A stretch of 64,000 nt of DNA from DATBLE01 sp963841405 (GTDB lineage Bacteria; Actinomycetota; Thermoleophilia; Gaiellales; Gaiellaceae): assembly GCA_963841405.1 (NCBI GenBank), contig CAWJCM010000001.1, positions 124,001 through 188,000 of the forward strand. Direction: 5' to 3'. Of this stretch, positions 25,968 to 34,655 are shown piece after piece. The number at the start of each line of letters is the position of its first letter. The stretch's first letter is position 1. The notes beneath the pieces are model-generated. The model did no database searches and was not told the DNA's origin. It saw only the letters and a program-made list of their open reading frames with translations. The translations under genes were made by a program, and so were the position numbers.

Positions 25968-26959
25968 GCTTCCCCCCAGCGGACGACGCTTGCCGCCCAG
26001 GTGTAGCCGGTGCCGGCCGCAAGCAGCATCACCAGCTCGCCGTCCCGCAGCGAGCCTTCCCGGGCTGCCCGGTCGAGGGCGAGCAACGGGTCGACGCCGC
26101 TCATGTGGCCGGTGTCGTCGAGATATGCCGCCCGGGACTCGTCCAGTCCGAGCTCGACGAGGAGCGCGCGGTGCATAGAGGGCTTCATGTGGATCCCGCA
26201 GAGATAGCCGACATCCGCCAGCGTCGCGCCGCTCCGCTCGACGGCTCCGCGCGCGGCGGCGACGAAGTTCGCGAGGCTTACCTGGTCGAGCCCGCGCTTC
26301 ATCTCCCCCGGATCGGCGACGTCGAGGAAGCGGTAGCCGCCGTTGGGCGAGACGCTGCCGCCCGACGGCACCTTCACCTGCAGCGAGAACGACCCGTCGG
26401 TCAGCCCGTGGCAGCCGAGCAGCTCGTTGCGGGCGCCGCCCTTGACGAGCAGGCCGGCGACGGCGCCGTCGCCGAAGTTGAACATGAAACGCGAGCGCTC
26501 GTTCCCGTAGTCGAGGAGGTACGACTCCCGGCAGGCGGCAACGAGCAGGACTGTCTGCAGCTCGTCCTCGGCGAGGAGCATGTCGCGGGCGATCCGAAGT
26601 GCGACCGGCGTGCCGCACGAGACGTTGTCGTACTCGACCGCGTACGCGCGGGTCGCGCCGAGCCGATGCGCGATCAGCGGAGCGACCTGCCAGACCGAGT
26701 AGTCCTTCCACATCGATCCGTAGTACATGACGACATCGATGGTCTCGGGGTCGAGGCCACCCTCGGCGAGCAGCGCCTCCGCTGCCCGGAGCGAGAGGTC
26801 GCTCACGTGCTCGTCATCGGCCGCGACGTGCTTGCCGCGCAGGCCGAACTTCTCGACGACCACGGCCTCGGGAATCCCACTCCGCGCGGCGACCTCGGCC
26901 GCGCTCATCCACCGCTCGGGAAGGTAGGCGGCGGTCGCCGTCAGCGACACCCGCGTCAA
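25964..26959 (-). CDS. KAS III-like beta-ketoacyl synthase (thiolase fold)
   Basis: A 331-residue thiolase-fold protein related to 3-oxoacyl-ACP synthase III. The probable nucleophile is in VEYDNVSCGTPVALRIA, the catalytic histidine in CGIHMKPSMH, and the third site around DDTGHMSGVDPLLAL, where FabH has an Asn in a GNT motif. These departures indicate a divergent KAS III-like condensing or acyl-transfer enzyme rather than housekeeping FabH. The TTG start overlaps the TetR gene stop (TTGA). Confidence 0.8.
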   Translation of the reverse strand: MTRVSLTATAAYLPERWMSAAEVAARSGIPEAVVVEKFGLRGKHVAADDEHVSDLSLRAAEALLAEGGLDPETIDVVMYYGSMWKDYSVWQVAPLIAHRLGATRAYAVEYDNVSCGTPVALRIARDMLLAEDELQTVLLVAACRESYLLDYGNERSRFMFNFGDGAVAGLLVKGGARNELLGCHGLTDGSFSLQVKVPSGGSVSPNGGYRFLDVADPGEMKRGLDQVSLANFVAAARGAVERSGATLADVGYLCGIHMKPSMHRALLVELGLDESRAAYLDDTGHMSGVDPLLALDRAAREGSLRDGELVMLLAAGTGYTWAASVVRWGEA

Positions 26960-27567
26960 CGCGACGGCTCCAGGACTGCACGGATGATCCGTCCGAGCTC
27001 GTCGGCGACCTCGTCGGGGACGCTTCCGTCGCCCCAGAGGATCCAGCGCATGCCGATCATCTCGCCGACGGCCATCAGCGCCCACGCCGCCACCTCCGGG
27101 TCGATCGGCCCGAAATCGCGCCGGTCGACCGCCTCGCGCAGCGAGGCGACGTACCGCTCGGACACGGTGTCGTAGTGCCAGCGGAAGATGTCCGGCGACA
27201 CGAACGCTGCCTGGCGGATGATCTTGTAGAGGCCCGGATGATTGACGGCGAAGTCGAAGAACCCGCGGAAGCCGAGCAGCTCGCGCTCGAGACGCGTCTC
27301 GCCCTTGTCTGCGGCCTCGCTCATGGCGTGTCGGATGCGCCGGTTCAGGTCGCGGACGAGCTCGTCGAAGACTTCCTGTTTCGAGCTGAAGTACAGGTAG
27401 AACGTCCCCTGACCGACGCCGGCCGCCTCGGTGATCTTCACGATCGACGCATCGTGATAGCCCAGGTCGCCGAAGACCTGCTCGGCCGCGTCGAGCAACC
27501 GGCCGCGCGTCTCGCGGCCGCGCGCCGAAAGAGCGCGTCCGTCGGCTCCCGTGACGACCTCGCTCAT
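26956..27567 (-). CDS. TetR-family transcriptional regulator
   Basis: A 203-residue TetR protein with the N-terminal helix-turn-helix RGRLLDAAEQVFGDLGYHDA and VGQGTFYLYFSSKQEVFDEL (about residues 20-68), and an all-helical ligand domain. It overlaps genes on both sides by 4 nt within the catabolic operon and is therefore likely to control it. The ligand is probably an acyl-CoA, by analogy with FadR/PaaR-type TetR members. Confidence 0.92.
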   Translation of the reverse strand: MSEVVTGADGRALSARGRETRGRLLDAAEQVFGDLGYHDASIVKITEAAGVGQGTFYLYFSSKQEVFDELVRDLNRRIRHAMSEAADKGETRLERELLGFRGFFDFAVNHPGLYKIIRQAAFVSPDIFRWHYDTVSERYVASLREAVDRRDFGPIDPEVAAWALMAVGEMIGMRWILWGDGSVPDEVADELGRIIRAVLEPSR

Positions 27568-28991
27568 CGCACGGCCTCCAGCAATCCCTGCTTCTGGATC
27601 TTGCCGAGGCTGTTGCGCGGCACCTCGGGAACGAAGCGCACCGACCTCGGCACCTTGAACTTCGCCAGGCGCCCGCAGCACCACTGGATCAGCGCCTCCT
27701 CGTCGACCCCGTCCGCGACGACGAAGGCGACGCCGACCTCGCCCCAATGCTCGTCCGGCCTGCCGACGACCGCGGCGTCGGTCACGTTCGGATGCTCGTG
27801 GAGGACGGCCTCGACCTCAGCCGGGTAGACGTTCTCGCCGCCGGAGATGTACATGTCCTTCAGGCGTCCCTTGACCCGGTAGAAGCCCTCCCCGTCCGCC
27901 TCGGCGATGTCCCCCGTCCGCAGCCAGCCGTCCTCGGTGAACGCCTCCGCGGTGGCCTCCGGGTTGCGCCAGTAGCCCGGGAAGACGTTCGGGCCGCGCA
28001 CGTGCAGCTCGTCCTGGTCCGAGAGCCGGACCTCGACGAACGGGTACGGCTTGCCGGCGCAGCCGAGCTTCCGCACCGCGTCCTCGGGCGGGAGGCAGAG
28101 GACGTTCGGGGCGGCCTCGGTCAGCCCGTAGCCCTGGATCACGGCCGTGCCGCGCTCTGCCCAGGTCTCGAGCAACGCCTCCGGCATCGGCGCTCCGCCG
28201 ACGACGGCCCGCTCGAGGCTGGAGAGGTCGGCGTCGGCGAAGTCCCGGTGCTGGGCGAGCAGGAGGTAGACGGGCGGGACGCCCATCATCGTCGTCACGC
28301 GCTTCTCGGCGATCAGTCCGAGCGCACGCTCGGGGTCGAACTGCCGCTCGAGCACGACCGTGGCGCCCTTCAGCCAAGCGAGGAGCGCCTGAACGTTCCA
28401 ACCGCCGATGTGGAACTGCGGGAGTACCTGGAGCACGACGTCGGCCGCATGCACGCCCGTGGCGAGATCGAACGAGAGGTTCGTCCAGAAGCAGTTCGCG
28501 TGGGTGAGCACCGCGCCCTTGGGCTTCCCGGTCGTCCCCGACGTGTAGATCAGGAAGAGGCCGTCGTCGTCCTCGACCTCGACTACCGGCGCCGGCCGGG
28601 GTTCCGGCACGGCCAGGAGCTCGAACCGGGCGCCCGTCTCCTCGGCCAGACTCTCCCACGCGGACTCGACGAGGAAGAGCGCCGGCTCGGCGTCGTCGAG
28701 CTGGAAGCGAAGCTCCGGCGCGGTCAAACGCCAGGAGAGCGGAAGGAGCATCAGCCCGGATTTGGCGCAGGCGAACAGCACCGCGACGTGGTCGGGCGAG
28801 TTTCCGCTCAGGGTGGCGATGCGGTCGCCGCGCCTCAGGCCCGCCTCGGCGAACGCCGCCGCGAAGGCATCCGAGCGTGCGTCGAGCACCCGGTAGGTGA
28901 TCGGCTCGCCCTGGTAGTCGATCGCGACCCGCGTGGGGGTGGTGCGGCTGCGGTCGCGGATCCACCGGCAGATCGTGTGCCTGCCCGTCAT
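27564..28991 (-). CDS. AMP-forming acyl-CoA synthetase B
   Basis: A 475-residue ANL ligase with YTSGTTGKPKGAVLTH, QGYGLTEAAPNV, GWLRTGDIAEADGEGFYRV, the GRLKDMYISGGENVYPAEVE hinge and the C-terminal SLGKIQK lysine. It is distinct from the ligase at 24465, which suggests two substrates or two steps in one pathway. The ATG overlaps the stop of the upstream hydrolase (ATGA). Confidence 0.93.
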   Translation of the reverse strand: MTGRHTICRWIRDRSRTTPTRVAIDYQGEPITYRVLDARSDAFAAAFAEAGLRRGDRIATLSGNSPDHVAVLFACAKSGLMLLPLSWRLTAPELRFQLDDAEPALFLVESAWESLAEETGARFELLAVPEPRPAPVVEVEDDDGLFLIYTSGTTGKPKGAVLTHANCFWTNLSFDLATGVHAADVVLQVLPQFHIGGWNVQALLAWLKGATVVLERQFDPERALGLIAEKRVTTMMGVPPVYLLLAQHRDFADADLSSLERAVVGGAPMPEALLETWAERGTAVIQGYGLTEAAPNVLCLPPEDAVRKLGCAGKPYPFVEVRLSDQDELHVRGPNVFPGYWRNPEATAEAFTEDGWLRTGDIAEADGEGFYRVKGRLKDMYISGGENVYPAEVEAVLHEHPNVTDAAVVGRPDEHWGEVGVAFVVADGVDEEALIQWCCGRLAKFKVPRSVRFVPEVPRNSLGKIQKQGLLEAVR

Positions 28992-29779
28992 GCGAGGAAC
29001 TCCATCAGAAGCGAGGCGAACTCGGCCGGCCGGTTCCAGAAGAAGAGGTGGCCGCCGGGTACGAGCCGCAGCTCGGCGCCCGGGATGCCCTCTGCGAGGA
29101 GAGCTGCGTTGCGCGGGTCGACGACGACGTCGCCCTCGCCCTGGACGACGAGCGTAGTCGCCTCGATCTGCGGCAGCTCGTCCCAGACGTCGAAGGTGGC
29201 CCAGATCCCCGCCTGCGCCGCCCAGCCGGCCGGGTCGGGCGGGTTTGCCGTCCGGAGCTCCACGATCCGCTCGACCAGCGCCGGCTCGACATCCGGCTCG
29301 AGCGCGTTCTCCACGAACCGGCGCCTGGCAACGGCAGGGTCGAGCGAGGGAGCCTCGGCCATCAGCTGCAGCGTCGGCGCCGGGAGGGGATGCATGTTCG
29401 ACATGCCGGACATCGTCGCGACGAGCACCAGGCGCTCGACGCGCTGCCGATGCCGCAGCGCGAGCTCCTGCGCGACGGCCCCGCCGAGGCTCGCGCCGAC
29501 GACGTGGGCCCGGTCGACTCCGGCCGCGTCGAGGACGGCGAGGGCGTCGCCCGCCATCTGCGCCGCCGTGTAGGGACCCGGCGGGACGTCGCTCTCCCCG
29601 TAGCCGCGGTTGTCGAACGTCAGAACGTGGAAGCGCTCGGCGAGCGGCTCGAGGATCGGCTGCCAGCCCCAGCGTCCGTAGCCGAGCCCCATGACCATGA
29701 GCAGCGCCGGCCCGGCGCCGTACGACTCGAAGGCGACGGACACATCGCCGTTCACCGCGCGCTGGACCGCCCCGCTCAT
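28988..29779 (-). CDS. Alpha/beta hydrolase B
   Basis: A 263-residue alpha/beta hydrolase: PALLMVMGLGYGRWGWQP, FDNRGYGESD, nucleophile elbow VVGASLGGAVAQELAL, acid in VVQGEGDVVVDPRNA and the histidine in LVPGGHLFFW. The NRG-S pattern resembles the 3-oxoadipate enol-lactonase and ester hydrolase branch. It is coupled by 4-nt overlaps to the CoA ligase downstream and livM upstream. Confidence 0.88.
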   Translation of the reverse strand: MSGAVQRAVNGDVSVAFESYGAGPALLMVMGLGYGRWGWQPILEPLAERFHVLTFDNRGYGESDVPPGPYTAAQMAGDALAVLDAAGVDRAHVVGASLGGAVAQELALRHRQRVERLVLVATMSGMSNMHPLPAPTLQLMAEAPSLDPAVARRRFVENALEPDVEPALVERIVELRTANPPDPAGWAAQAGIWATFDVWDELPQIEATTLVVQGEGDVVVDPRNAALLAEGIPGAELRLVPGGHLFFWNRPAEFASLLMEFLA

Positions 29780-30867
29780 ACGACATCCTCGATGCTCGGA
29801 TCGTCGGCTGGGCTGCGGAACGCCGCGTGCAGGCGCCGGAGCCCGCCGGCGCCCCGGCGGCCGTGCTCGGCGAGGCCGACGATGCCGCCAGGCAGGAAGA
29901 AGACGACGAGGATGAAGATCACGCCGAGGACGAAGAGTGGCTGGGAGAGCGGAATCCGGAGTACGTCCGGCAGGTCCTGGACGGCGTTCGAGCCCCCGAC
30001 CTCGACCAGCCGCTGGTTCGCGTAGGTGTAGAGAAAACCGCCGAGGAGCGGCCCCCACAGCGTGCCGGTGCCGCCGAGCACGACCATCAGCAGGAGCGCG
30101 AGGGTGAAGTCGGCCGTCGTCACGCCCATATCGGCGCCGCCGACGACGAGCAGGTAGACGATCCCGCCCAGGGTCGCCAGGAACGAGCCGAGGACGAAGG
30201 AGAGCAGCTTGTACCCGCGCGTGCTCAGGCCGAGTACCTCCACCCTGCGCTCGTTCTCGCGGATCGCCTGCCACACGTGCCCCGGGGACGAGCGCACGCC
30301 CCAGCCGACGACACACGCCACCACGACCGCGTAGCCGAGCGACAGCCAGTACAGGTTCTTCGTGTTGTGGACGCCGACGAACGCGGCGGGGACGGCCGTG
30401 TAGTCGTAGCCGAGCCCCTGCTCGCCGCCGGTCCAGCTGTGGGGGTTCTTCTGCACGAGGATGCTGCCGGCCTGCGAGAACGCAAGCGTGACCATCGCGA
30501 ATGCGATTCCCGCGGTGCGCAGGCTGACGAAGCCGACGGCGGTCGCGACCGCGATGCCCGACGCTGCGGCGACGAGGCATGCCGCGGCGAAGCTCCAGTG
30601 CCACTTGGTGATCGCGATGTCGGCGATGTAGACGCCGATCGCGAAGTAGAGCGCGTGGCCGAACGACAAGAGCCCGGTGAAGCCGAAGAGGAGATCGTAG
30701 GAGAGCGCGACCCCTGCGAAGACCAGGCACAGACAGAGGAGCTGCAGCGTGCCCGGACTGGAAAGCGGACCGGGCAGCGCCCTGCCGAGCCCGAAGTCCA
30801 TCGCCGGCACGAAGGCGAGCAGGGCGACGAGTCCCAGCGGCCAGGCCGCGCGCAGCATGCCCCTCAC
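29776..30867 (-). CDS. livM: Branched-chain amino acid-type ABC permease LivM
   Basis: A 363-residue permease with about nine membrane segments and the LivM signature FGFTGLLSFGHALYFAIGVY, the cytoplasmic coupling loop VWQAIRENERRVEVLGL, and VLGGTGTLWGPLLGG. The GTG start overlaps the livH stop; an ATG three codons later is an alternative. With LivH it forms the pore of a HAAT importer, which in catabolic clusters often carries organic acids or aromatics rather than amino acids. Confidence 0.93.
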   Translation of the reverse strand: MRGMLRAAWPLGLVALLAFVPAMDFGLGRALPGPLSSPGTLQLLCLCLVFAGVALSYDLLFGFTGLLSFGHALYFAIGVYIADIAITKWHWSFAAACLVAAASGIAVATAVGFVSLRTAGIAFAMVTLAFSQAGSILVQKNPHSWTGGEQGLGYDYTAVPAAFVGVHNTKNLYWLSLGYAVVVACVVGWGVRSSPGHVWQAIRENERRVEVLGLSTRGYKLLSFVLGSFLATLGGIVYLLVVGGADMGVTTADFTLALLLMVVLGGTGTLWGPLLGGFLYTYANQRLVEVGGSNAVQDLPDVLRIPLSQPLFVLGVIFILVVFFLPGGIVGLAEHGRRGAGGLRRLHAAFRSPADDPSIEDVV

Positions 30868-31745
30868 GCGGTCCTCCCCGCGAGCTGCGCCGGCCGGGCG
30901 AGCAGCACGAGCGCGAGCAGCAGGACCACCGAAAGATCGCCCAGTCCCGTCGAGTAGTAGTTCACGTACTGCTGCGTGAGGGCGACCACGACTGCCGCGA
31001 CGGCGGAGCCCTTGATCGAGCCCAGCCCGCCGATGACGACGACGATGAACGCGAAGATCAGCAGGCTCGTGCCGCGCGTGGGCGTGATCGATGTGAAGTA
31101 GACGCCGGAGAGGACGCCGGCGAGGGCGGCGGCGATGCCGCCGATCACGAAGACGAGCGTGAACGAGCGCTGGACGTCGATCCCCAGCGCCATGACCATC
31201 GCCCGGTTCTCCACCCCTGCCCGGATGATCAGCCCGTAGCGGGTGTAGCGCAGGAACCCGAGCAGCGCGACGAGCACGACCGCCGCCGCCGCGATCTCGA
31301 TCCAGCGATCGTTCGGGATGTGCGCGCCCGCGATCGTCGTCGTTCCGTTGAACCACGGAGGCACTTCGTAGAAGCGGGCGTTGCTGCCCCAGATCCCCTC
31401 GACGAGCGCAACGGTCGCGAACGACAGCCCGACCGTGACGAGCACCTGCTCGATGTGCCGCAGATAGAGCGGTCGGATGAGCACGAGCTCGGTGAGCCCG
31501 GCGAACAGTACACCGACGACGATGCCGATCAACGACGCGACGATGAACCGGAGCCAGAGCGAGCCGATCCCGCCGAGCTTGGTCTCCGCGTACCAGGTGC
31601 CGTACGCCCCGACGGTGAGGAACGCGCCGTGCGCGAAGTTGAGGACGCCCATCACGCCGTAGATCAGCGAGAGCCCCGACGCGACCAGAAAGTACATCGC
31701 CCCCAGGCCGAGACCGGTGATGAAGAGGAGGATGGGTGTGCTCAT
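30864..31745 (-). CDS. livH: Branched-chain amino acid-type ABC permease LivH
   Basis: A 293-residue permease with eight hydrophobic segments. The N-terminal GLGLGAMYFLVASGLSLIYG and VLNFAHGAFLTVGAYG block and the C-terminal VIGGLGSIKGSAVAAVVVAL are typical of LivH. It lies 25 nt after livF and overlaps livM by 4 nt. It forms the membrane heterodimer with LivM. Confidence 0.94.
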   Translation of the reverse strand: MSTPILLFITGLGLGAMYFLVASGLSLIYGVMGVLNFAHGAFLTVGAYGTWYAETKLGGIGSLWLRFIVASLIGIVVGVLFAGLTELVLIRPLYLRHIEQVLVTVGLSFATVALVEGIWGSNARFYEVPPWFNGTTTIAGAHIPNDRWIEIAAAAVVLVALLGFLRYTRYGLIIRAGVENRAMVMALGIDVQRSFTLVFVIGGIAAALAGVLSGVYFTSITPTRGTSLLIFAFIVVVIGGLGSIKGSAVAAVVVALTQQYVNYYSTGLGDLSVVLLLALVLLARPAQLAGRTA

Positions 31746-31770
31746 CGAGCGAGGCGGAGCCGAGCGACGC

Positions 31771-32481
31771 TCATCCCGCGTAACCCACTCCGAGGTACTT
31801 GTGGACGAAGGCCTCGCCGTCGAGATCGGCCACGGTGCCCGTGTGCACGACGCGTCCCTGGTCGAGCACGACGATCGAGCGCGCGAGCTTGCGGACGACG
31901 CCGAGGTTCTGTTCGACGAGGAGCGCGGTCTCGGTCTTGGCGATCCGGTCGAGCGCCTCCGCGACGTGCGAGACCAGCGCGGGCGCGAGACCCTTCGTCG
32001 GCTCGTCGATCAGCAGCAGCCGGCTCGGGTTGAGCAGCGCACGTGCGATCGCGACCATTTGCTGCTGCCCGCCGGACAGCGTCCCCGCCCGTTGGCGCCC
32101 GCGCGCCTTCAGCTCCGGGAAGAGGTCGTAGACGAGCTCGTAGCGCGCGGCGCCGTTCCGTACCGCGAGCCGGAGGTTCTCCTCGACCGTCAGCCCCGAG
32201 AACACGTCGCGGTCCTCCGGGACGTAGCCGACACCTCGCCGGACGATCCGGTGCGTGGCCTCGCCCTCGATCGGCTCGCCCGCCAGACGTACCGATCCGC
32301 GGCGGTTGACGAGGCCGAGCACCGCCCGCAACGTGGTCGTCTTGCCGACGCCGTTGCGGCCCAGAAGTGCCGTGATGCCGCCCTCGGGGACCTCGAACGA
32401 GACCCCCTGGAGCACGTGCGCGCCGGCGAGGTCGACATGCACGTCGCGGAGCTCGAGCGCCGTGCGGCCGTTCTTGCTCAC
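31771..32481 (-). CDS. livF: ABC transporter ATPase LivF
   Basis: A 236-residue ATPase: Walker A GRNGVGKTTT, Q-loop GYVPEDRDVF, signature LSGGQQQMVAIARAL, Walker B LLLIDEPTKGLAP and the H/switch region VEQNLG. The C-terminal short form is typical of LivF. The GTG start overlaps the livG stop by 4 nt. Confidence 0.95.
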   Translation of the reverse strand: MSKNGRTALELRDVHVDLAGAHVLQGVSFEVPEGGITALLGRNGVGKTTTLRAVLGLVNRRGSVRLAGEPIEGEATHRIVRRGVGYVPEDRDVFSGLTVEENLRLAVRNGAARYELVYDLFPELKARGRQRAGTLSGGQQQMVAIARALLNPSRLLLIDEPTKGLAPALVSHVAEALDRIAKTETALLVEQNLGVVRKLARSIVVLDQGRVVHTGTVADLDGEAFVHKYLGVGYAG

Positions 32482-33236
32482 AGCGGCTCCCCCACGTACG
32501 CCTCCTGGACCGTGGTGTTGCGCATCACGTTCTGCGGGGTGTCGCAGGCGAGCAACCGGCCGTGATGCATCACCGCCACCCGGTCGGCGACCCCTGTGAC
32601 GACCTCGATGTGATGCTCGACCATGAGCACCGTCTTCCTGCGGTCCCGGTTGAGCGACCGGATCACGTCGACGAGGCCGGGTACGTCCTCGGCGCTGACG
32701 CCGGCCATCGGCTCGTCGAGGAGGACGACCGCGGGATCCGAGGCAAGCAGCATCGCCACTTCCAGCTTCCGCTTCTCGCCGCCCGCGAGGAGCGCCGCCG
32801 GCACCTGTTCTCGGTCCGCGAGCCCGACCGCCTCGAGCGCGCGGTGAGCCCGCTCGACGGCTTCGCGAACGCCCGACGCACGGCGCCAGATCCGCATCGT
32901 CCCGCCGACCGCCGCGTCGCCCGCGAGGCGTACGTTCTCGAAGGCCGACAGGCGGCCGAAGACGCTCGAAAGCTGGAAGGTTCGTCCCAGCCCGGCCCGG
33001 GTGCGGGCGGACGGCGTCGCGCGCGTGACATCCTCGCCACGAAGCTCGATGCGGCCGGCGGTGACGCCGACCAAACCCGAGAGCAGGTTGAGGAGTGACG
33101 TCTTGCCGGCCCCGTTCGGGCCGATGATCCCCAGAAACTCGCCATCGGGAACCTCCAGGCCGACATCGGCGACGATCGACGCGCCGCCGATGTCGAGCCC
33201 GAGGTCCCGGGTGGCGAGGATCGGTTCAGTCGTCAC
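32478..33236 (-). CDS. livG: ABC transporter ATPase LivG
   Basis: A 252-residue ATPase with Walker A GPNGAGKTSLLNLL, the LivG-type RTFQLSSVFGRLSAFENV Q-loop stretch, Walker B VVLLDEPMAGVS and VEHHIEVV. The signature sequence reads LLAGGEKRKLEVA in place of LSGGQ, a variant common in LivG. It starts at GTG 35 nt after livK. Confidence 0.94.
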   Translation of the reverse strand: MTTEPILATRDLGLDIGGASIVADVGLEVPDGEFLGIIGPNGAGKTSLLNLLSGLVGVTAGRIELRGEDVTRATPSARTRAGLGRTFQLSSVFGRLSAFENVRLAGDAAVGGTMRIWRRASGVREAVERAHRALEAVGLADREQVPAALLAGGEKRKLEVAMLLASDPAVVLLDEPMAGVSAEDVPGLVDVIRSLNRDRRKTVLMVEHHIEVVTGVADRVAVMHHGRLLACDTPQNVMRNTTVQEAYVGEPL

Positions 33237-33271
33237 GGTGGGCGAGCCGGGCCGGTCCGCGCCCCCGGGGC

Positions 33272-34489
33272 CTACTTGAACGGCGTGACCGGCGGCTGGA
33301 CGTTCCCCGGCGAGATCGATTTCAGGACCTTGGGCGTGTACCTGCCGTTCGCCTGCTTGACGAGCTGCACCTGGAACATCGGCTGGATCATCGCGTGGTC
33401 CTGCGGGCGGATCCGCTGCACTCCCTTCGGCGCGATGAACTGCCAGCCCTCCAGGCCCTTGATCATCGCGTTCACGTCCTGGCTCGCCCCGCCCTTCTGC
33501 AGGGCGCGGACGATCATCTGGCCTTCGACGAAACCGTCGGGCGTGAAGAGGTCGGGCACCTGACCGCGCTTCCTCATCTCCTTCACAAGCCAGTCGTTCA
33601 CCTTGTTGTGCGGCGCGCTCCAGACGTAGTGCGACAGGAACTTGATGTCTGTGGCCGCATTGCCGAAGGTCTGCCAGGTACTCCGCTGGGCCAGGCCCGT
33701 GGTGACGGTCGTCGACTTGAAGACGCCTTGCTGCTGCAACGCCCGCCACATCGCAGCAGCGGTGTCGCCCGCCCAGGCAACGAACAGGAGGTCTGGCTTG
33801 GCCGCGGCGGCCTGCTGGGCGAACGGCGTGAAGTCGCTTGCCGACAGCGGCACGAGGATCGACGACACGGTGTGTCCGCGACCACCGAGCACGGCCTTGA
33901 CCGCGGCAACGTTCCCCTGGCCGAAGACGTAGTCCTGCGCGAAGACGGCGATCTTCTTGCCCACCGACTTCCCCAGGAAGGAGTTTGCTGCGAGCACGTC
34001 CTGGTAGGTCTGCCGGCCGGCCCGGAACGTGTACTTGTTCAACCCGGTGATCACATCGGCCGCAGCAGCACCGGACAGGAACAAGACCTGGTTCTGCGCC
34101 GCCACCGGCGCGATCTGGACCGCGACCGCCGACGAGCAGCTCCCACCGATGATCTTGTAGCCCTGGCCGATCAGATCCTTGGCCTCGGAGACGGCGGTCG
34201 CCGGGTTGGTCGTCTCGTCGCGAAGCGTGAGCTGGATCGGGTGGCCGTTGACTGCGTTCGTCCCGTTCGTCGCGTACCTGAGCCCGAACCGCAGGCCCTC
34301 GACGAATTCGGCGCCGTACTCGGCCAGCGGGCCGGTGCGGCAATAGATGATTCCGACCTTGTACGGGCTGGCAGCCGACGGGCGCGCCAGCGCCGGACTC
34401 GTGAAGACCGCGACGACCGCCGTCAGGGTGACGGCGGCGACAACGGCCAGGGTGGCTGCGAGCCGCGGCCACGAGCTCCACTGCTTCAT
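33272..34489 (-). CDS. livK: ABC transporter substrate-binding protein (LivK type)
   Basis: A 405-residue exported binding protein. An N-terminal signal peptide (LAATLAVVAAVTLTAVVAVF) ends near the ALA-RP cleavage site at about residue 36. The Peripla_BP_6 fold follows, with VGIIYCRTGPLAEYGAEFVEGL, IGGSCSSAVAVQIAPVAAQ and DLLFVAWAGDTAAAMWRAL. It is the first gene of the operon and probably determines what the importer takes up; the ligand is unknown. About 165 nt of non-coding sequence precede it and must hold the promoter. Confidence 0.93.
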   Translation of the reverse strand: MKQWSSWPRLAATLAVVAAVTLTAVVAVFTSPALARPSAASPYKVGIIYCRTGPLAEYGAEFVEGLRFGLRYATNGTNAVNGHPIQLTLRDETTNPATAVSEAKDLIGQGYKIIGGSCSSAVAVQIAPVAAQNQVLFLSGAAAADVITGLNKYTFRAGRQTYQDVLAANSFLGKSVGKKIAVFAQDYVFGQGNVAAVKAVLGGRGHTVSSILVPLSASDFTPFAQQAAAAKPDLLFVAWAGDTAAAMWRALQQQGVFKSTTVTTGLAQRSTWQTFGNAATDIKFLSHYVWSAPHNKVNDWLVKEMRKRGQVPDLFTPDGFVEGQMIVRALQKGGASQDVNAMIKGLEGWQFIAPKGVQRIRPQDHAMIQPMFQVQLVKQANGRYTPKVLKSISPGNVQPPVTPFK

Positions 34490-34655
34490 GCTGAGTCCCT
34501 CCTCGCGGACAAACTGACAGGTGATTCAGGTGTGGGAAACTACGACTCGACCCGCACGCTGTCAAGTGACCCGTTTCTCGGGACAATTTCCGACCGCGCG
34601 CCGACCGGGCCGTATCTGAGACGCGGACCGGCGGCGGATGTTGGCTTGACCTGGT

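Noticed and set aside
29776..31356. 526-residue version of LivM
   Set aside because: The upstream part is the shadow of livH. The GTG at 30867 overlapping the livH stop gives a normal LivM length.
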